DNA of 64,000 nucleotides. Origin: Holtiella tumoricola. GTDB lineage: Bacteria > Bacillota > Clostridia > Lachnospirales > Cellulosilyticaceae. The position numbers and the translations under genes are program-made. Shown in pieces: positions 16,343 to 25,768 of this stretch; the stretch's first letter is position 1, and each line of letters opens with the position of its first letter. The stretch is taken from the NCBI RefSeq assembly GCF_027857615.1, contig NZ_JAQIFT010000048.1, positions 62,001-126,000 on the forward strand. Reading direction: 5' to 3'. Under the pieces are notes generated by a model that saw nothing but the letters and a program-made list of their open reading frames with translations, was not told the DNA's origin and did not search any database.

Positions 16343-18511
16343 ATGAGTAAAAAAGTAAACAAAAAGAAGAAAAACGTCTATGGAACAAAGCAATCAGATT
16401 ATATGAAACGTATGCAAATACGTATGAGGTGGGTCAAAGGACTGATGCTTTTTTGCGTAGCACTTTTAGTATACCGTATTGGATACTTTAAGATTGTTAA
16501 AGGGGAAGAGTTTGAAAAGCAAGTAAGATCAAGGTTAATGAGTACAGAAAAAGAAGTAGATGCTCTAAGAGGAAGTATTGTAGATCGTAATAATAAGACG
16601 ATTGCAACAAGTATGCTTTCTTATCATGTTATTTTAGATCCGATTAACATTTTGAAGCTAGTAGATGAGCAACAGGAACATACTTATAATACCCTTGCTG
16701 AATATAGTAAGAAGAGTGTAGCGGATATTAAAGCTATTGTTGAAGGTGCACCAGATAGTCATTATCGTATATTGATGAAAGATATTAGTGCAGAAGATAT
16801 GATGATGCTTAAAGATGCTAAAGTAAAAGGTATTTATTTTGAAGAAAGTTTTGTGCGTAATTATCCAAAAGGTAGCTTAGCAGCTCAAACTATAGGGTTT
16901 TACAACAAGACGGAAGGTCAATATGGAATTGAACAAGCATATAATCAAGAAATGCTAGGGAAACCTGGGCGTATCTATTCTAAGTTACAAGAGGAAAGTA
17001 TTGTGACAACAGAAGTAGCTGCACCACAAAAGGGAGATACGATTGTACTTACTTTAGATGAGGTGATTCAACAATATGTTGAGCAAACTATGAATAAGTA
17101 TGTAGAAGAGGTTAAACCACTTAATGCTGCAGCAATTATTATGAATCCTAAAACAGGCGAAATCTATAGTATGTATTCTTATCCATACTATGACCCTAAT
17201 ACATATACTAATTTAACTGAACAAATGGGTAAAGCGGCTTGGGATGCACTAACAAGTGAAGAACAAGCTGCAGCCTTAAACCGTGCATGGAAGAATTACA
17301 ATATTCAAATTCCATATGAACCAGGGTCCACATTTAAACCGCTTCTAGTAGGAGAAGCTATAGAAGAGGGATTGATTGATTTAAGCGCACACTATAACTG
17401 TACGGGCGTAAGTCAAGTAGGACCAGATAAAATTAGATGTTGGAAACGACAAGGACATGGTGTACAGACATTAGAACAAGCTATTGCAAACTCTTGTAAC
17501 TCGGCGATGATTGAAATTAGTCAACATATTCCCGATGAGATTTTTTATGAGTATTTTGTAAAATTTGGATTTGGTGAAACAACACAGATTACTTTACCAG
17601 GTGAAGCAGCAGGGATGATTCATAGCTTAAATGGATTAGGACCAGTTCAAAAAGCAACAAGTTCTATTGGACAGACTTTTACAGTGACACCGGTTCAGCT
17701 TATTACGGCATTTTCATCATTACTTAATGGCGGGAACTTAATGCAGCCTTATATTGTTTCTAAAGTGATTGATAATGAAAACAATGTACTAAGTGAGGCA
17801 ATACCTCAAGTAAGACGTCAAATTTTCTCAGATGCGACAACAAGTCAAGTTCAGCAGTATATGGAATCAGTAGTAAAGACAGGTACAGGTGCGGCAGCTG
17901 CTGTGCCAGGCTACTCCGTTGGGGGTAAAACAGGTACAGCGGAAAAATTACCACGTGGTGAAGGAAAGCATATCTTATCCTTTATGGGATATGCACCAGC
18001 AGATGACCCGGAAGTAGTTGCACTCGTCTTATTTGATGAGATTGGAGAAACAGATCCGACACCTAAATTGGCATTTAAAGAGATTATGGAAAATGTACTC
18101 CCTTACTTAGGCATTGAACCAACAGGTGATGATAGTCTTCCAATTGTAGATATGTCAATTGTGCCAAGTGTTGTAGATTTAGATCTATATGATGGTATTA
18201 AACGTCTAGAAGTTGAAAACCTTAACTATGAAGTGATAGGGGTAGGAAATAAAATCGTCAACCAATATCCAGTAGAAGGAACGAAGCTTCCATTAGAGGA
18301 TACAGTTAAACTTTATCTAGAAGCGGAAGAAGGAAAAGAAATTTCTCTTGTTCCAGAGCTAGAAGGTTTAACAGTAGATGAAGCAAGGCGTATAGTAGAT
18401 GGTGTCTTTAGTTTAGAAGGGGCATCCGATGGTACAATTAGCCATCAAGTACCTAAAGCAGGAACCAAAATTGAAAAGGGTAGTAAAATAATTGTACAAA
18501 CAATGCAATAA
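16343..18511 (+). CDS. PASTA-domain penicillin-binding protein 2 (FtsI-type transpeptidase)
   Basis: The 722-residue class B PBP crosslinks septal peptidoglycan. It has one N-terminal membrane helix (about 30-50), the PBP dimer domain (RGSIVDRNNKTIATS), and the transpeptidase with S329-T-F-K332, S384-C-N386 and K529-T-G531. Two PASTA domains follow at the C-terminus (about 610-722). It starts 11 bases after ftsL. The next gene is a second, similar PBP, the spoVD-like one, so this copy is taken as the vegetative division enzyme (FtsI/PbpB). Confidence 0.92.
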   Translation: MSKKVNKKKKNVYGTKQSDYMKRMQIRMRWVKGLMLFCVALLVYRIGYFKIVKGEEFEKQVRSRLMSTEKEVDALRGSIVDRNNKTIATSMLSYHVILDPINILKLVDEQQEHTYNTLAEYSKKSVADIKAIVEGAPDSHYRILMKDISAEDMMMLKDAKVKGIYFEESFVRNYPKGSLAAQTIGFYNKTEGQYGIEQAYNQEMLGKPGRIYSKLQEESIVTTEVAAPQKGDTIVLTLDEVIQQYVEQTMNKYVEEVKPLNAAAIIMNPKTGEIYSMYSYPYYDPNTYTNLTEQMGKAAWDALTSEEQAAALNRAWKNYNIQIPYEPGSTFKPLLVGEAIEEGLIDLSAHYNCTGVSQVGPDKIRCWKRQGHGVQTLEQAIANSCNSAMIEISQHIPDEIFYEYFVKFGFGETTQITLPGEAAGMIHSLNGLGPVQKATSSIGQTFTVTPVQLITAFSSLLNGGNLMQPYIVSKVIDNENNVLSEAIPQVRRQIFSDATTSQVQQYMESVVKTGTGAAAAVPGYSVGGKTGTAEKLPRGEGKHILSFMGYAPADDPEVVALVLFDEIGETDPTPKLAFKEIMENVLPYLGIEPTGDDSLPIVDMSIVPSVVDLDLYDGIKRLEVENLNYEVIGVGNKIVNQYPVEGTKLPLEDTVKLYLEAEEGKEISLVPELEGLTVDEARRIVDGVFSLEGASDGTISHQVPKAGTKIEKGSKIIVQTMQ

Positions 18512-18519
18512 ATGAGCAT

Positions 18520-18578
18520 AAAGCCTCCCTTATAAAAATACATTTAATAGAAGATGTATTTTTATAAGGGAGGCTTTT
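18520..18578 (+). promoter_or_regulatory. Long hairpin that buries the ribosome site of the next gene
   Basis: The left arm (18520-18542) and right arm (18555-18577) form a perfect 23-bp stem around a 12-base loop. The right arm contains GGGAGG (18568-18573), the ribosome site for the GTG start at 18582. The same stem followed by only a short T-run could also act as a terminator. It may thus limit expression of the spoVD-like gene, by termination or by hiding its ribosome site. The role is inference. Confidence 0.75.
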
Positions 18579-18581
18579 GCA

Positions 18582-20531
18582 GTGAAAAAACAAGTACCAA
18601 CAACGATTAAAAAGCGTATTATGATCTGTAGTGTTCTATTTGCCGTCGCTTTAATTGCTCTCATTGTAAGGCTAGGATATGTGCAAATTGGCATGGGAGG
18701 CTTTTTACAAGATAAGGCATTTGAACAACATACAAGGGACCGATTAATTTCACCAACAAGAGGAACAATTTACGATCGAACAGGGAAGGTCCTTGCACAA
18801 AGTGGTTCTGTATCCACTATTGGTGTCGTACATGCTCAAATAACAGACCCTGCAATGGTAGCAAAAATTCTATCAGAGAAACTAGAGATGAACTATGACG
18901 AAGTGTACAAAAAGGTTACCAAGCGTGTGGCATTTGAACGTATTAAGACTAAAGTAGATAAAGATATTGCAGATGAAATTCGAAATATGAATTTACCAGG
19001 GGTTAAAGTAGATGAAGACTCAAAACGTTATTATCCATATGGCTCACTTGCAGCACAAGTTATTGGATTTGTAGGAAAAGATAACCAAGGTATTGTAGGC
19101 CTAGAAGTTCAATATGATTCTTACCTAAAAGGTACAGAAGGTAAAATCTTAATGGAGACAAATGGACATGGAGAAAGAAGAGAAGAAGAAGTAGAAGTAC
19201 GTATTGACCCTGAAAATGGTACTAACTTAGTAACCACACTAGATGTTACCCTTCAAGAATATGCAGCACAAGCAATAGAAAAAGTTGTAACAGAGAAACA
19301 AGCCAAACGTGGTAGTATTGTATTGATGAATCCTCAAAATGGCGAAATCTATGCAATGGCCAACTATCCTACATATGATCTTAATGAACCGTTTACCATT
19401 AATGATCCCGAGCTTTCTGCCAACTGGCATACATATACATATAAAGAAAAGCAAGATTACTTAAATGCAATGTGGCGTAACTTTACGATTAATGATACTT
19501 ATGAGCCTGGTTCTACATTTAAAGTATTTACATCAGCTATGGGACTAGAAAGTGGTGTTATTACACCAGAAAGTGAATTTAACTGTAATGGAAGTAAAGT
19601 AGTAGGTGGACGTACGATTAAGTGTTGGAGAAGTCCAAGGAATCATGGACATCAAACTTTCGTACAAGGCGTACAGAATTCTTGTAACCCTGTATTTATG
19701 GAAGTAGGTGAAAGAATCGGTGCAACTAGATTCCATGACTATATGGTCCAATTTGGATTTAAAAAGAAAACAGGTGTTGATCTTCCAGGAGAAGCTGTAG
19801 GTATTATGTACTCAGCAGATAAGATGGGGCCAGTAGAACTTGCAACTATGTCATTTGGTCAGTCATTTCAAATTACACCCCTTCAACTTCTGAGTTCTGC
19901 ATCAGCTATTATCAACGGTGGATACACTATTACACCTCATTTTGGGAAAGAAATTGTAGATGATTCTGGAAACGTCTTACAGGCATTTGAGTATGATAAA
20001 GGAGAACAAATTATTTCAACTAAAACCAGTGATCAAATGCGTGTTATCTTAGAAAGTGTAGTAAGTGAAGGAACAGGTAGCAAAACTTATATTCCAGGTT
20101 ACCGTATTGGTGGTAAGACAGCCACATCACAAAAATTACCTCGTGGTTCTGGAAAATATATTGCTTCCTTTATGGCATTTGCACCAGCAGATGACCCTCA
20201 AGTGATAGGGCTTGTTCTGATTGATGAACCTAAAGGTGTTTACTATGGTGGTGCTGTAGCTGGTCCAGTTATGCAAACAATTATGGCAAATACGCTTCCT
20301 TACTTAGGTATTGAGCCAGTCTATAATGAAGCAGAACTTAAGTTAGATGAGACTCAAAAAGTAAAAGTACCTGACTTTAGAACACTACCTTTGAAAGATG
20401 CCAAAATTTTAGCAAATTCATCACAAGTTTTAGTCGAATTTATTGGTTCTGGAGACTTAGTGCTTAACCAATTCCCACTTCCAGGAGAAGAGATTAATAA
20501 AAATAGTAAAATTCTTCTATATACAGAGTAA
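18582..20531 (+). CDS. spoVD: SpoVD-like PASTA-domain penicillin-binding protein
   Basis: The 649-residue class B PBP has an N-terminal membrane helix (about 10-32), a dimer domain (RGTIYDRTGKVLAQS), a transpeptidase with S311-T-F-K314 and S367-C-N369, and one C-terminal PASTA domain (about 590-649). The third motif reads K512-T-A514 instead of K-T-G. Known: SpoVD makes spore cortex peptidoglycan with the SEDS protein SpoVE. The single PASTA domain and tandem position after a division PBP support SpoVD, but the split of roles between the two is inferred. The GTG start lies just after GGGAGG, itself inside a hairpin. Confidence 0.85.
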   Translation: MKKQVPTTIKKRIMICSVLFAVALIALIVRLGYVQIGMGGFLQDKAFEQHTRDRLISPTRGTIYDRTGKVLAQSGSVSTIGVVHAQITDPAMVAKILSEKLEMNYDEVYKKVTKRVAFERIKTKVDKDIADEIRNMNLPGVKVDEDSKRYYPYGSLAAQVIGFVGKDNQGIVGLEVQYDSYLKGTEGKILMETNGHGERREEEVEVRIDPENGTNLVTTLDVTLQEYAAQAIEKVVTEKQAKRGSIVLMNPQNGEIYAMANYPTYDLNEPFTINDPELSANWHTYTYKEKQDYLNAMWRNFTINDTYEPGSTFKVFTSAMGLESGVITPESEFNCNGSKVVGGRTIKCWRSPRNHGHQTFVQGVQNSCNPVFMEVGERIGATRFHDYMVQFGFKKKTGVDLPGEAVGIMYSADKMGPVELATMSFGQSFQITPLQLLSSASAIINGGYTITPHFGKEIVDDSGNVLQAFEYDKGEQIISTKTSDQMRVILESVVSEGTGSKTYIPGYRIGGKTATSQKLPRGSGKYIASFMAFAPADDPQVIGLVLIDEPKGVYYGGAVAGPVMQTIMANTLPYLGIEPVYNEAELKLDETQKVKVPDFRTLPLKDAKILANSSQVLVEFIGSGDLVLNQFPLPGEEINKNSKILLYTE

Positions 20532-20603
20532 CTTCTCTTTTTAATCCTAGCAAGTCATGGTATAATAACTAAGATATTTGTATATTTACATGAGGAGGAC
20601 ATT

Positions 20604-22055
20604 ATGAAGCTCATAACGTTATTAAAAGATATTTCCTACGACTTGATTATGGGTCAGCCTAATCAAGAAGTTGATTCAATCATATATGACTCACGTATTA
20701 AGACAACAAACGGGCTCTTTATTGCTATTAAGGGGTTTAGTACGGATGGACATAAGTACATTGATGCAGCGATTGAAAATGGTGCCAAAACCATTGTGGT
20801 AGAAGATGAAGTAGAAATTAAAAAAGAAGGTATTACAGTGATTAAGGTAGATAATACACGTACTGTAATGGCACGTCTTGCAGTGAATTTCTATGACAAT
20901 CCTTCTAAGAAACTTAGTCTTGTTGGGGTAACAGGCACAAATGGTAAAACAAGTATTACATTTTTACTTGGTCAATTATTAGAAGCTTACAATAAGAAGA
21001 TTGGTATTATTGGTACCATTGAAAATCGTATCGGTAGCACCATTTTAAAATCACAACATACAACACCAGAATCAGCAGATCTACAAAAACTTCTTGCTAC
21101 AATGGTAGATGAGGAAGTAAGTCATTGTTTAATGGAAGTATCTTCTCACGCTCTTGCCCTTCACAGAGTAGATGAATGTGCTTTTAAAGTAGGTATGTTT
21201 ACAAATTTAACACAAGACCATTTAGATTTTCATAAAACAATGGATGAATATGCAAAAGCGAAAGCTTTATTATTTAACCGTTGTGAAGTAGGTATTCTCA
21301 ATGAAGATAGTGAATATGTTCAAGTAATGAAGGAGAATGCAACATGTAAAGTTATTACCTATGGTATTGATCATCCTGCAGACTATAGAGCCTCAGACAT
21401 TCATATTACAGCTCAGGGTGTAACCTATACACTTACAACAGATGAAGGAACGTTCAAAGTAGAAATTCCAATTCCAGGTAAGTTTACAGTTTATAATACA
21501 CTTGCAGTGATTTGTGCTGCTAGACAATTAGGTCTTTCAATGGACTTTATTGTAGAGCACTTAAAAGGTGTAAAAGGCGTACCAGGTCGTGTACAATCTT
21601 TCACTTCACCAAAAGGCTATAGTGTACTTGTAGACTATGCACATACACCAGATGGACTTGAAAATGTACTTGAAACCATCAAGCAATTTGCAAAAGGTCG
21701 TATTATCACAGTATTTGGTTGTGGTGGTGATCGTGATAATACAAAACGTCCACTCATGGGAGAAGTAGCAGCGAAATACTCTGATGAAGTCATCATTACA
21801 TCAGATAATCCAAGAAGTGAAGATCCCTTTGCCATCTTAGATCAAGTTGAAGTAGGCGTAAAGCGTCATCAAGTAGACTATATTAAAATGGAAGACCGTA
21901 AAGAAGCAATTTACCATGCATTAAACCGTGCAGGAAAAGATGATGTTGTATTGATTGCAGGAAAGGGACATGAAAATTATCAAATTTTGAAAGAACGTAT
22001 TATTCACTTTGATGATTCAGAAATCGTGCGCGCATTTATACAGGGGGAAGAGTAA
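20604..22055 (+). CDS. murE: UDP-MurNAc-tripeptide synthetase
   Basis: MurE adds the third residue to UDP-MurNAc-L-Ala-D-Glu. The 483-residue protein has the three Mur ligase domains: the N-terminal uridine-binding part, the ATP site GVTGTNGKTSITFLLGQL, and the C-terminal domain. The DNPRSEDPF motif in the C-terminal domain is the one associated with meso-diaminopimelate as the added residue. GGAGGA precedes the ATG, and a TATAAT at 20561-20566 could allow an internal promoter. It overlaps murF by one base (TAATG). Confidence 0.96.
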   Translation: MKLITLLKDISYDLIMGQPNQEVDSIIYDSRIKTTNGLFIAIKGFSTDGHKYIDAAIENGAKTIVVEDEVEIKKEGITVIKVDNTRTVMARLAVNFYDNPSKKLSLVGVTGTNGKTSITFLLGQLLEAYNKKIGIIGTIENRIGSTILKSQHTTPESADLQKLLATMVDEEVSHCLMEVSSHALALHRVDECAFKVGMFTNLTQDHLDFHKTMDEYAKAKALLFNRCEVGILNEDSEYVQVMKENATCKVITYGIDHPADYRASDIHITAQGVTYTLTTDEGTFKVEIPIPGKFTVYNTLAVICAARQLGLSMDFIVEHLKGVKGVPGRVQSFTSPKGYSVLVDYAHTPDGLENVLETIKQFAKGRIITVFGCGGDRDNTKRPLMGEVAAKYSDEVIITSDNPRSEDPFAILDQVEVGVKRHQVDYIKMEDRKEAIYHALNRAGKDDVVLIAGKGHENYQILKERIIHFDDSEIVRAFIQGEE

Positions 22056-23443
22056 TGAAACTGCTTTTACAAGATATTATTGCCGCTATTGGGGGGAGAT
22101 GTTTAAACACTCCTCCTGATGGCAATAACTTTATAACAGCCATTGAAACAGATTCAAGAAAAGTAAAAGAAGGAAGCTTATTTGTTCCTTTAAAGGGGGA
22201 ACGCTTTAACGCACATGACTTTATTACCTCAGTGGCAGAACTTGGTGCAACTGCAACGTTGACAGAGGAATTAACAGTTAGGGATGAGCGTCTGTTACAT
22301 ATTTTTGTTGCAGATACCAAGAAGGCATTGTTAGATCTTGCGGCATATTATAGAAGTTTATTTGAAATTCCGGTTATTGGGGTAACAGGGAGTGTTGGTA
22401 AAACTTCTACGAAAGATATGATTGCTGCAGTTCTTAGTGCAAAATTTAATGTTTTAAAAACGCAAGGTAACTTTAACAATGAGATAGGTTTACCACTTAC
22501 ATTATTTAATTTAAGACCTGAACACCAAGTAGCAGTTATTGAAATGGGAATGAATCATTTTAATGAAATTCATCGTTTAAGTGTTACAGCACTACCAGAT
22601 GTAGCTGTTATTACAAATGTAGGAACTTCCCACATTGAAAATTTAGGCTCAAGAGAAGGCATTTTAAAAGCTAAACTGGAAATTCTGGATGGCTTAAAAG
22701 AAAATGGGTTACTTTGTCTAAATGGAGATAATGATTTATTAAGTCAAGTAGAAGTGACTAAATGGCCAATGATTAAATTTGGTGAAGGAGAAAACAACGA
22801 TTATCGTTGTGAAAATGTTTCAGCAAAGGGACATGATACTTATGCAACGATTATTACACCACATGACAAATATGATGTAGTGATACCAACACTTGGTATT
22901 CATATGGTTTATAACAGTTTAGTAGCCATTGCTATTGCTGAAAAATTAGGTATGACACAAGATGAAATTAAAGAAGGTCTTAAGTTATATACACCGAGTA
23001 AGATGCGTATGAATATTTCTAAGACAAAAAATGGTATTACTGTACTAGATGATGCGTATAATGCTAGCGTGGACTCTATGTGTGCTTCTTTAAAAGTTTT
23101 AGCTGAATACGAATCACAAGGAAGAAAAATTGCAATTTTAGGAGATATGTTTGAAATGGGAGAATTTGCTCCAGAGCTTCACGCACAAGTTGGTGACTAT
23201 GTGGCAGAGCTTCCAATTGATGTACTCTACGCAGTAGGCGACCTTGCAAAATATATTGCAGATGGTGCAAATAAACATAAAAAAGATACTTTAATAGTAA
23301 ACTACTATAAAGACAAAACAGATTTAATTCTTGACCTTCATAATATTCTTCAATCAGAAGATGTCGTGTTACTTAAGGCATCACGTGGCATGCAATTTGA
23401 AGAGATTGTGAAAGCAATAGGAAAGGTGAATGATAATGAATAA
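22055..23443 (+). CDS. murF: UDP-MurNAc-tripeptide:D-Ala-D-Ala ligase
   Basis: MurF adds D-Ala-D-Ala to complete the pentapeptide precursor. The 462-residue protein has an N-terminal MurF domain (TDSRKVKEGSLFVPLKGERF), the ATP loop GVTGSVGKTSTKDMIAAVL, the GNFNNEIGLPLTLF segment typical of MurF, and VIEMGMNHFNEI. The C-terminal domain carries DDAYNASVDSMCASL. It starts within the murE stop codon, a sign of translational coupling. Confidence 0.96.
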   Translation: MKLLLQDIIAAIGGRCLNTPPDGNNFITAIETDSRKVKEGSLFVPLKGERFNAHDFITSVAELGATATLTEELTVRDERLLHIFVADTKKALLDLAAYYRSLFEIPVIGVTGSVGKTSTKDMIAAVLSAKFNVLKTQGNFNNEIGLPLTLFNLRPEHQVAVIEMGMNHFNEIHRLSVTALPDVAVITNVGTSHIENLGSREGILKAKLEILDGLKENGLLCLNGDNDLLSQVEVTKWPMIKFGEGENNDYRCENVSAKGHDTYATIITPHDKYDVVIPTLGIHMVYNSLVAIAIAEKLGMTQDEIKEGLKLYTPSKMRMNISKTKNGITVLDDAYNASVDSMCASLKVLAEYESQGRKIAILGDMFEMGEFAPELHAQVGDYVAELPIDVLYAVGDLAKYIADGANKHKKDTLIVNYYKDKTDLILDLHNILQSEDVVLLKASRGMQFEEIVKAIGKVNDNE

Positions 23444-24389
23444 TCAAGTTTTTTATGCAGTTATTATTGCATTTTTATTAAACATCGTTATCAGTCCATT
23501 TGTCATTCCGTTTTTAAAACGACTGAAATTTGGGCAAAATGTACGAGATGATGGACCGAGTACTCATCTTAAAAAATCAGGTACACCAACAATGGGTGGA
23601 ATCATTATTTTGATAAGTATGACACTTACAAGTTTACTTTTCATAAGTGGTAACAAATCATTACAAACTATTTTGTTTGTTACACTTGGGTTTGGATTTA
23701 TTGGTTTTTTAGATGACTACATCAAAATTGTTAAAAAGCGTTCTTTAGGTCTTACACCTATGCAGAAAATTATAGGTCAGCTTGCAGTAACTTTTATTTT
23801 TGCATACTTATTATACTTCTATGTAGGTATAGACACTCAAATTTTATTACCCTTTACAAATGGACGTATGTTAGATGTTGGTATTTTATATTGGCCACTT
23901 CTTATTGTAGGTGTCATTGCAGTAGTTAATGCGGTTAACCTAACAGATGGATTAGATGGTCTAGCATCAAGTGTTACTGTTCTTGTAGCGACATTCTTTG
24001 CAGCAGTAGCATTTGTTACATTGAGTGAAGTGACACCTATTGCAGGAGCAGCAGTAGGAAGCTTACTTGGCTTCTTACTCTTTAATACGTATCCGGCAAA
24101 AGTATTTATGGGTGATACGGGTTCATTAGCTTTAGGAGGCTTTGTTGTTGCAACGGCTTTTGTTATGAAAATGCCACTCTTTATTTTAATTGTAGGACTC
24201 ATCTACGTAATTGAAAACTTATCTGTTATTATTCAAGTGGCTTACTTCAAGAAAACTAAAAAACGTTTCTTCAAAATGGCACCAATTCACCACCATTTTG
24301 AGTTATCAGGTTGGCCAGAAACAAAGGTTGTAACAGTTTTTTCTATTATTACAGCTATGTTATGTTTAATTGGTTTAATTGCACTATAA
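23436..24389 (+). CDS. mraY: Phospho-N-acetylmuramoyl-pentapeptide transferase
   Basis: MraY makes lipid I by moving phospho-MurNAc-pentapeptide to undecaprenyl phosphate. The 317-residue membrane protein has about ten helices and the family motifs GTPTMGGIIIL, LDDYIKIVKKRSLGLTPMQK (catalytic aspartates), NAVNLTDGLDGLA and VFMGDTGSLALGG, and ends with the APIHHHFELSGW motif. It overlaps the murF end by 8 bases. ATG at 23430 is too close to AGGTGA, so 23436 was chosen. Confidence 0.96.
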   Translation: MNNQVFYAVIIAFLLNIVISPFVIPFLKRLKFGQNVRDDGPSTHLKKSGTPTMGGIIILISMTLTSLLFISGNKSLQTILFVTLGFGFIGFLDDYIKIVKKRSLGLTPMQKIIGQLAVTFIFAYLLYFYVGIDTQILLPFTNGRMLDVGILYWPLLIVGVIAVVNAVNLTDGLDGLASSVTVLVATFFAAVAFVTLSEVTPIAGAAVGSLLGFLLFNTYPAKVFMGDTGSLALGGFVVATAFVMKMPLFILIVGLIYVIENLSVIIQVAYFKKTKKRFFKMAPIHHHFELSGWPETKVVTVFSIITAMLCLIGLIAL

Positions 24390-24401
24390 TAGGGGGCATA
24401 G

Positions 24402-25763
24402 ATGATGGAAAATAAAAATGTAATTATTGTGGGGTGCGCAAGAAGTGGTCTTGCAGCAAGCAAGCTTGCAAAACGTAATGGATGTGAAGTGACCGTTTAT
24501 GACCAAAAGGCATATAGCAATTTCCACCAAGACGTACAACAAGATATTGATGATTTAAGAGCAATGGGCATTCAATTTAAATTGGATGAAAATATATCAC
24601 TCTTAGATTATGATCTTATTATTTTAAGCCCAGGAGTGCCAACTGATCTACCATTCTTGGAAGAAGCAAGAAATAGGGGTAAAAACATTATAGGTGAATT
24701 AGAATATGCTTCAACTTTTTGTAAAGCACCTATTGTAGCTATTACAGGTACAAATGGAAAAACAACAACAACAACACTTGTTGGTGAAATAATGAAAGCT
24801 TATAACAAACATACCTATGTGGTTGGTAATATTGGTAGAGCTTTTAGTGAAGATGTACTAGATATTCCGGAAGATGGAATTGTTGTAGCGGAAGTAAGTA
24901 GTTTTCAATTAGAAACAACCAAAACTTTTCATCCTAAAGTGGCTGCTATCTTAAATATTACACCAGATCATTTAAATAGACATAAAACAATGGAGAACTA
25001 CTGTCAGGCCAAGTATGATGTATTCAAAAATCAGACGGTGGCAGATACTATTGTATTAAATGAAAAAGATCCTTATTTTGAAGAGGCAAAAAAACTTGCA
25101 CCTTCAAATGTGATTACCTTCAATAGTGATGTGCAAACAGCACAAGGGGCTTATAAAGAAGCAGATACACTTTATGAAAATATTGGGCAACAAACTGAAA
25201 GAATTTGTGCAGTATCAGAATTAAAAATTGTTGGGGCGCATAATATAGAAAATGCCCTAGCGGCGATTGCAATATGTACAGCTTTTGGAGTACCACGTTC
25301 TATTATCATAGATGAACTTAAATGCTTCATGGGTGTAGAACATCGTTTGGAATATGTGTGTACTAAAAAAGGTGTAGATTATTACAATGACTCAAAAGCA
25401 ACTAATGTAGATGCTGCTATACGTGGTCTTTTAGGAATGAGTAAGCCAATTCACTTACTTGGTGGAGGAATGGATAAAAAGATTTCCTTCGAAGAGTGGG
25501 TAAAACTTTTTGATGGACGTGTTAAGAAGCTTTACGTAATTGGTGAATGTAAAGACCAAATTATAGATGAGTGTAACAAACAAGGTTTCATAGCTTATGA
25601 AGCATATGAAACTTTTGCACAAGCGATTAAAGCGGCTTATAGCGAAGCACAAAAAGAAGAATGTGTCCTTTTATCACCAGCTTGCGCAAGTTGGGATATG
25701 TTTGAAAGTTACGAACAAAGAGGAGATTTATTTAAAGAAATAGTGAATCATTTGGAAGGGTGA
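24402..25763 (+). CDS. murD: UDP-MurNAc-L-alanine:D-glutamate ligase
   Basis: MurD adds D-Glu to UDP-MurNAc-L-Ala. The 453-residue protein starts with a Rossmann-like uridine domain (VIIVGCARSGLAASKLAKRNG) and has the ATP loop AITGTNGKTTTTTLVGEI, the HPKVAAILNITPDHLNRHKTM segment, NDSKATNVDAA, and the C-terminal LLSPACASWDMFESYEQRG. Two adjacent ATG codons (24402, 24405) both fit AGGGGG. Confidence 0.96.
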   Translation: MMENKNVIIVGCARSGLAASKLAKRNGCEVTVYDQKAYSNFHQDVQQDIDDLRAMGIQFKLDENISLLDYDLIILSPGVPTDLPFLEEARNRGKNIIGELEYASTFCKAPIVAITGTNGKTTTTTLVGEIMKAYNKHTYVVGNIGRAFSEDVLDIPEDGIVVAEVSSFQLETTKTFHPKVAAILNITPDHLNRHKTMENYCQAKYDVFKNQTVADTIVLNEKDPYFEEAKKLAPSNVITFNSDVQTAQGAYKEADTLYENIGQQTERICAVSELKIVGAHNIENALAAIAICTAFGVPRSIIIDELKCFMGVEHRLEYVCTKKGVDYYNDSKATNVDAAIRGLLGMSKPIHLLGGGMDKKISFEEWVKLFDGRVKKLYVIGECKDQIIDECNKQGFIAYEAYETFAQAIKAAYSEAQKEECVLLSPACASWDMFESYEQRGDLFKEIVNHLEG

Positions 25764-25768
25764 TGTAA

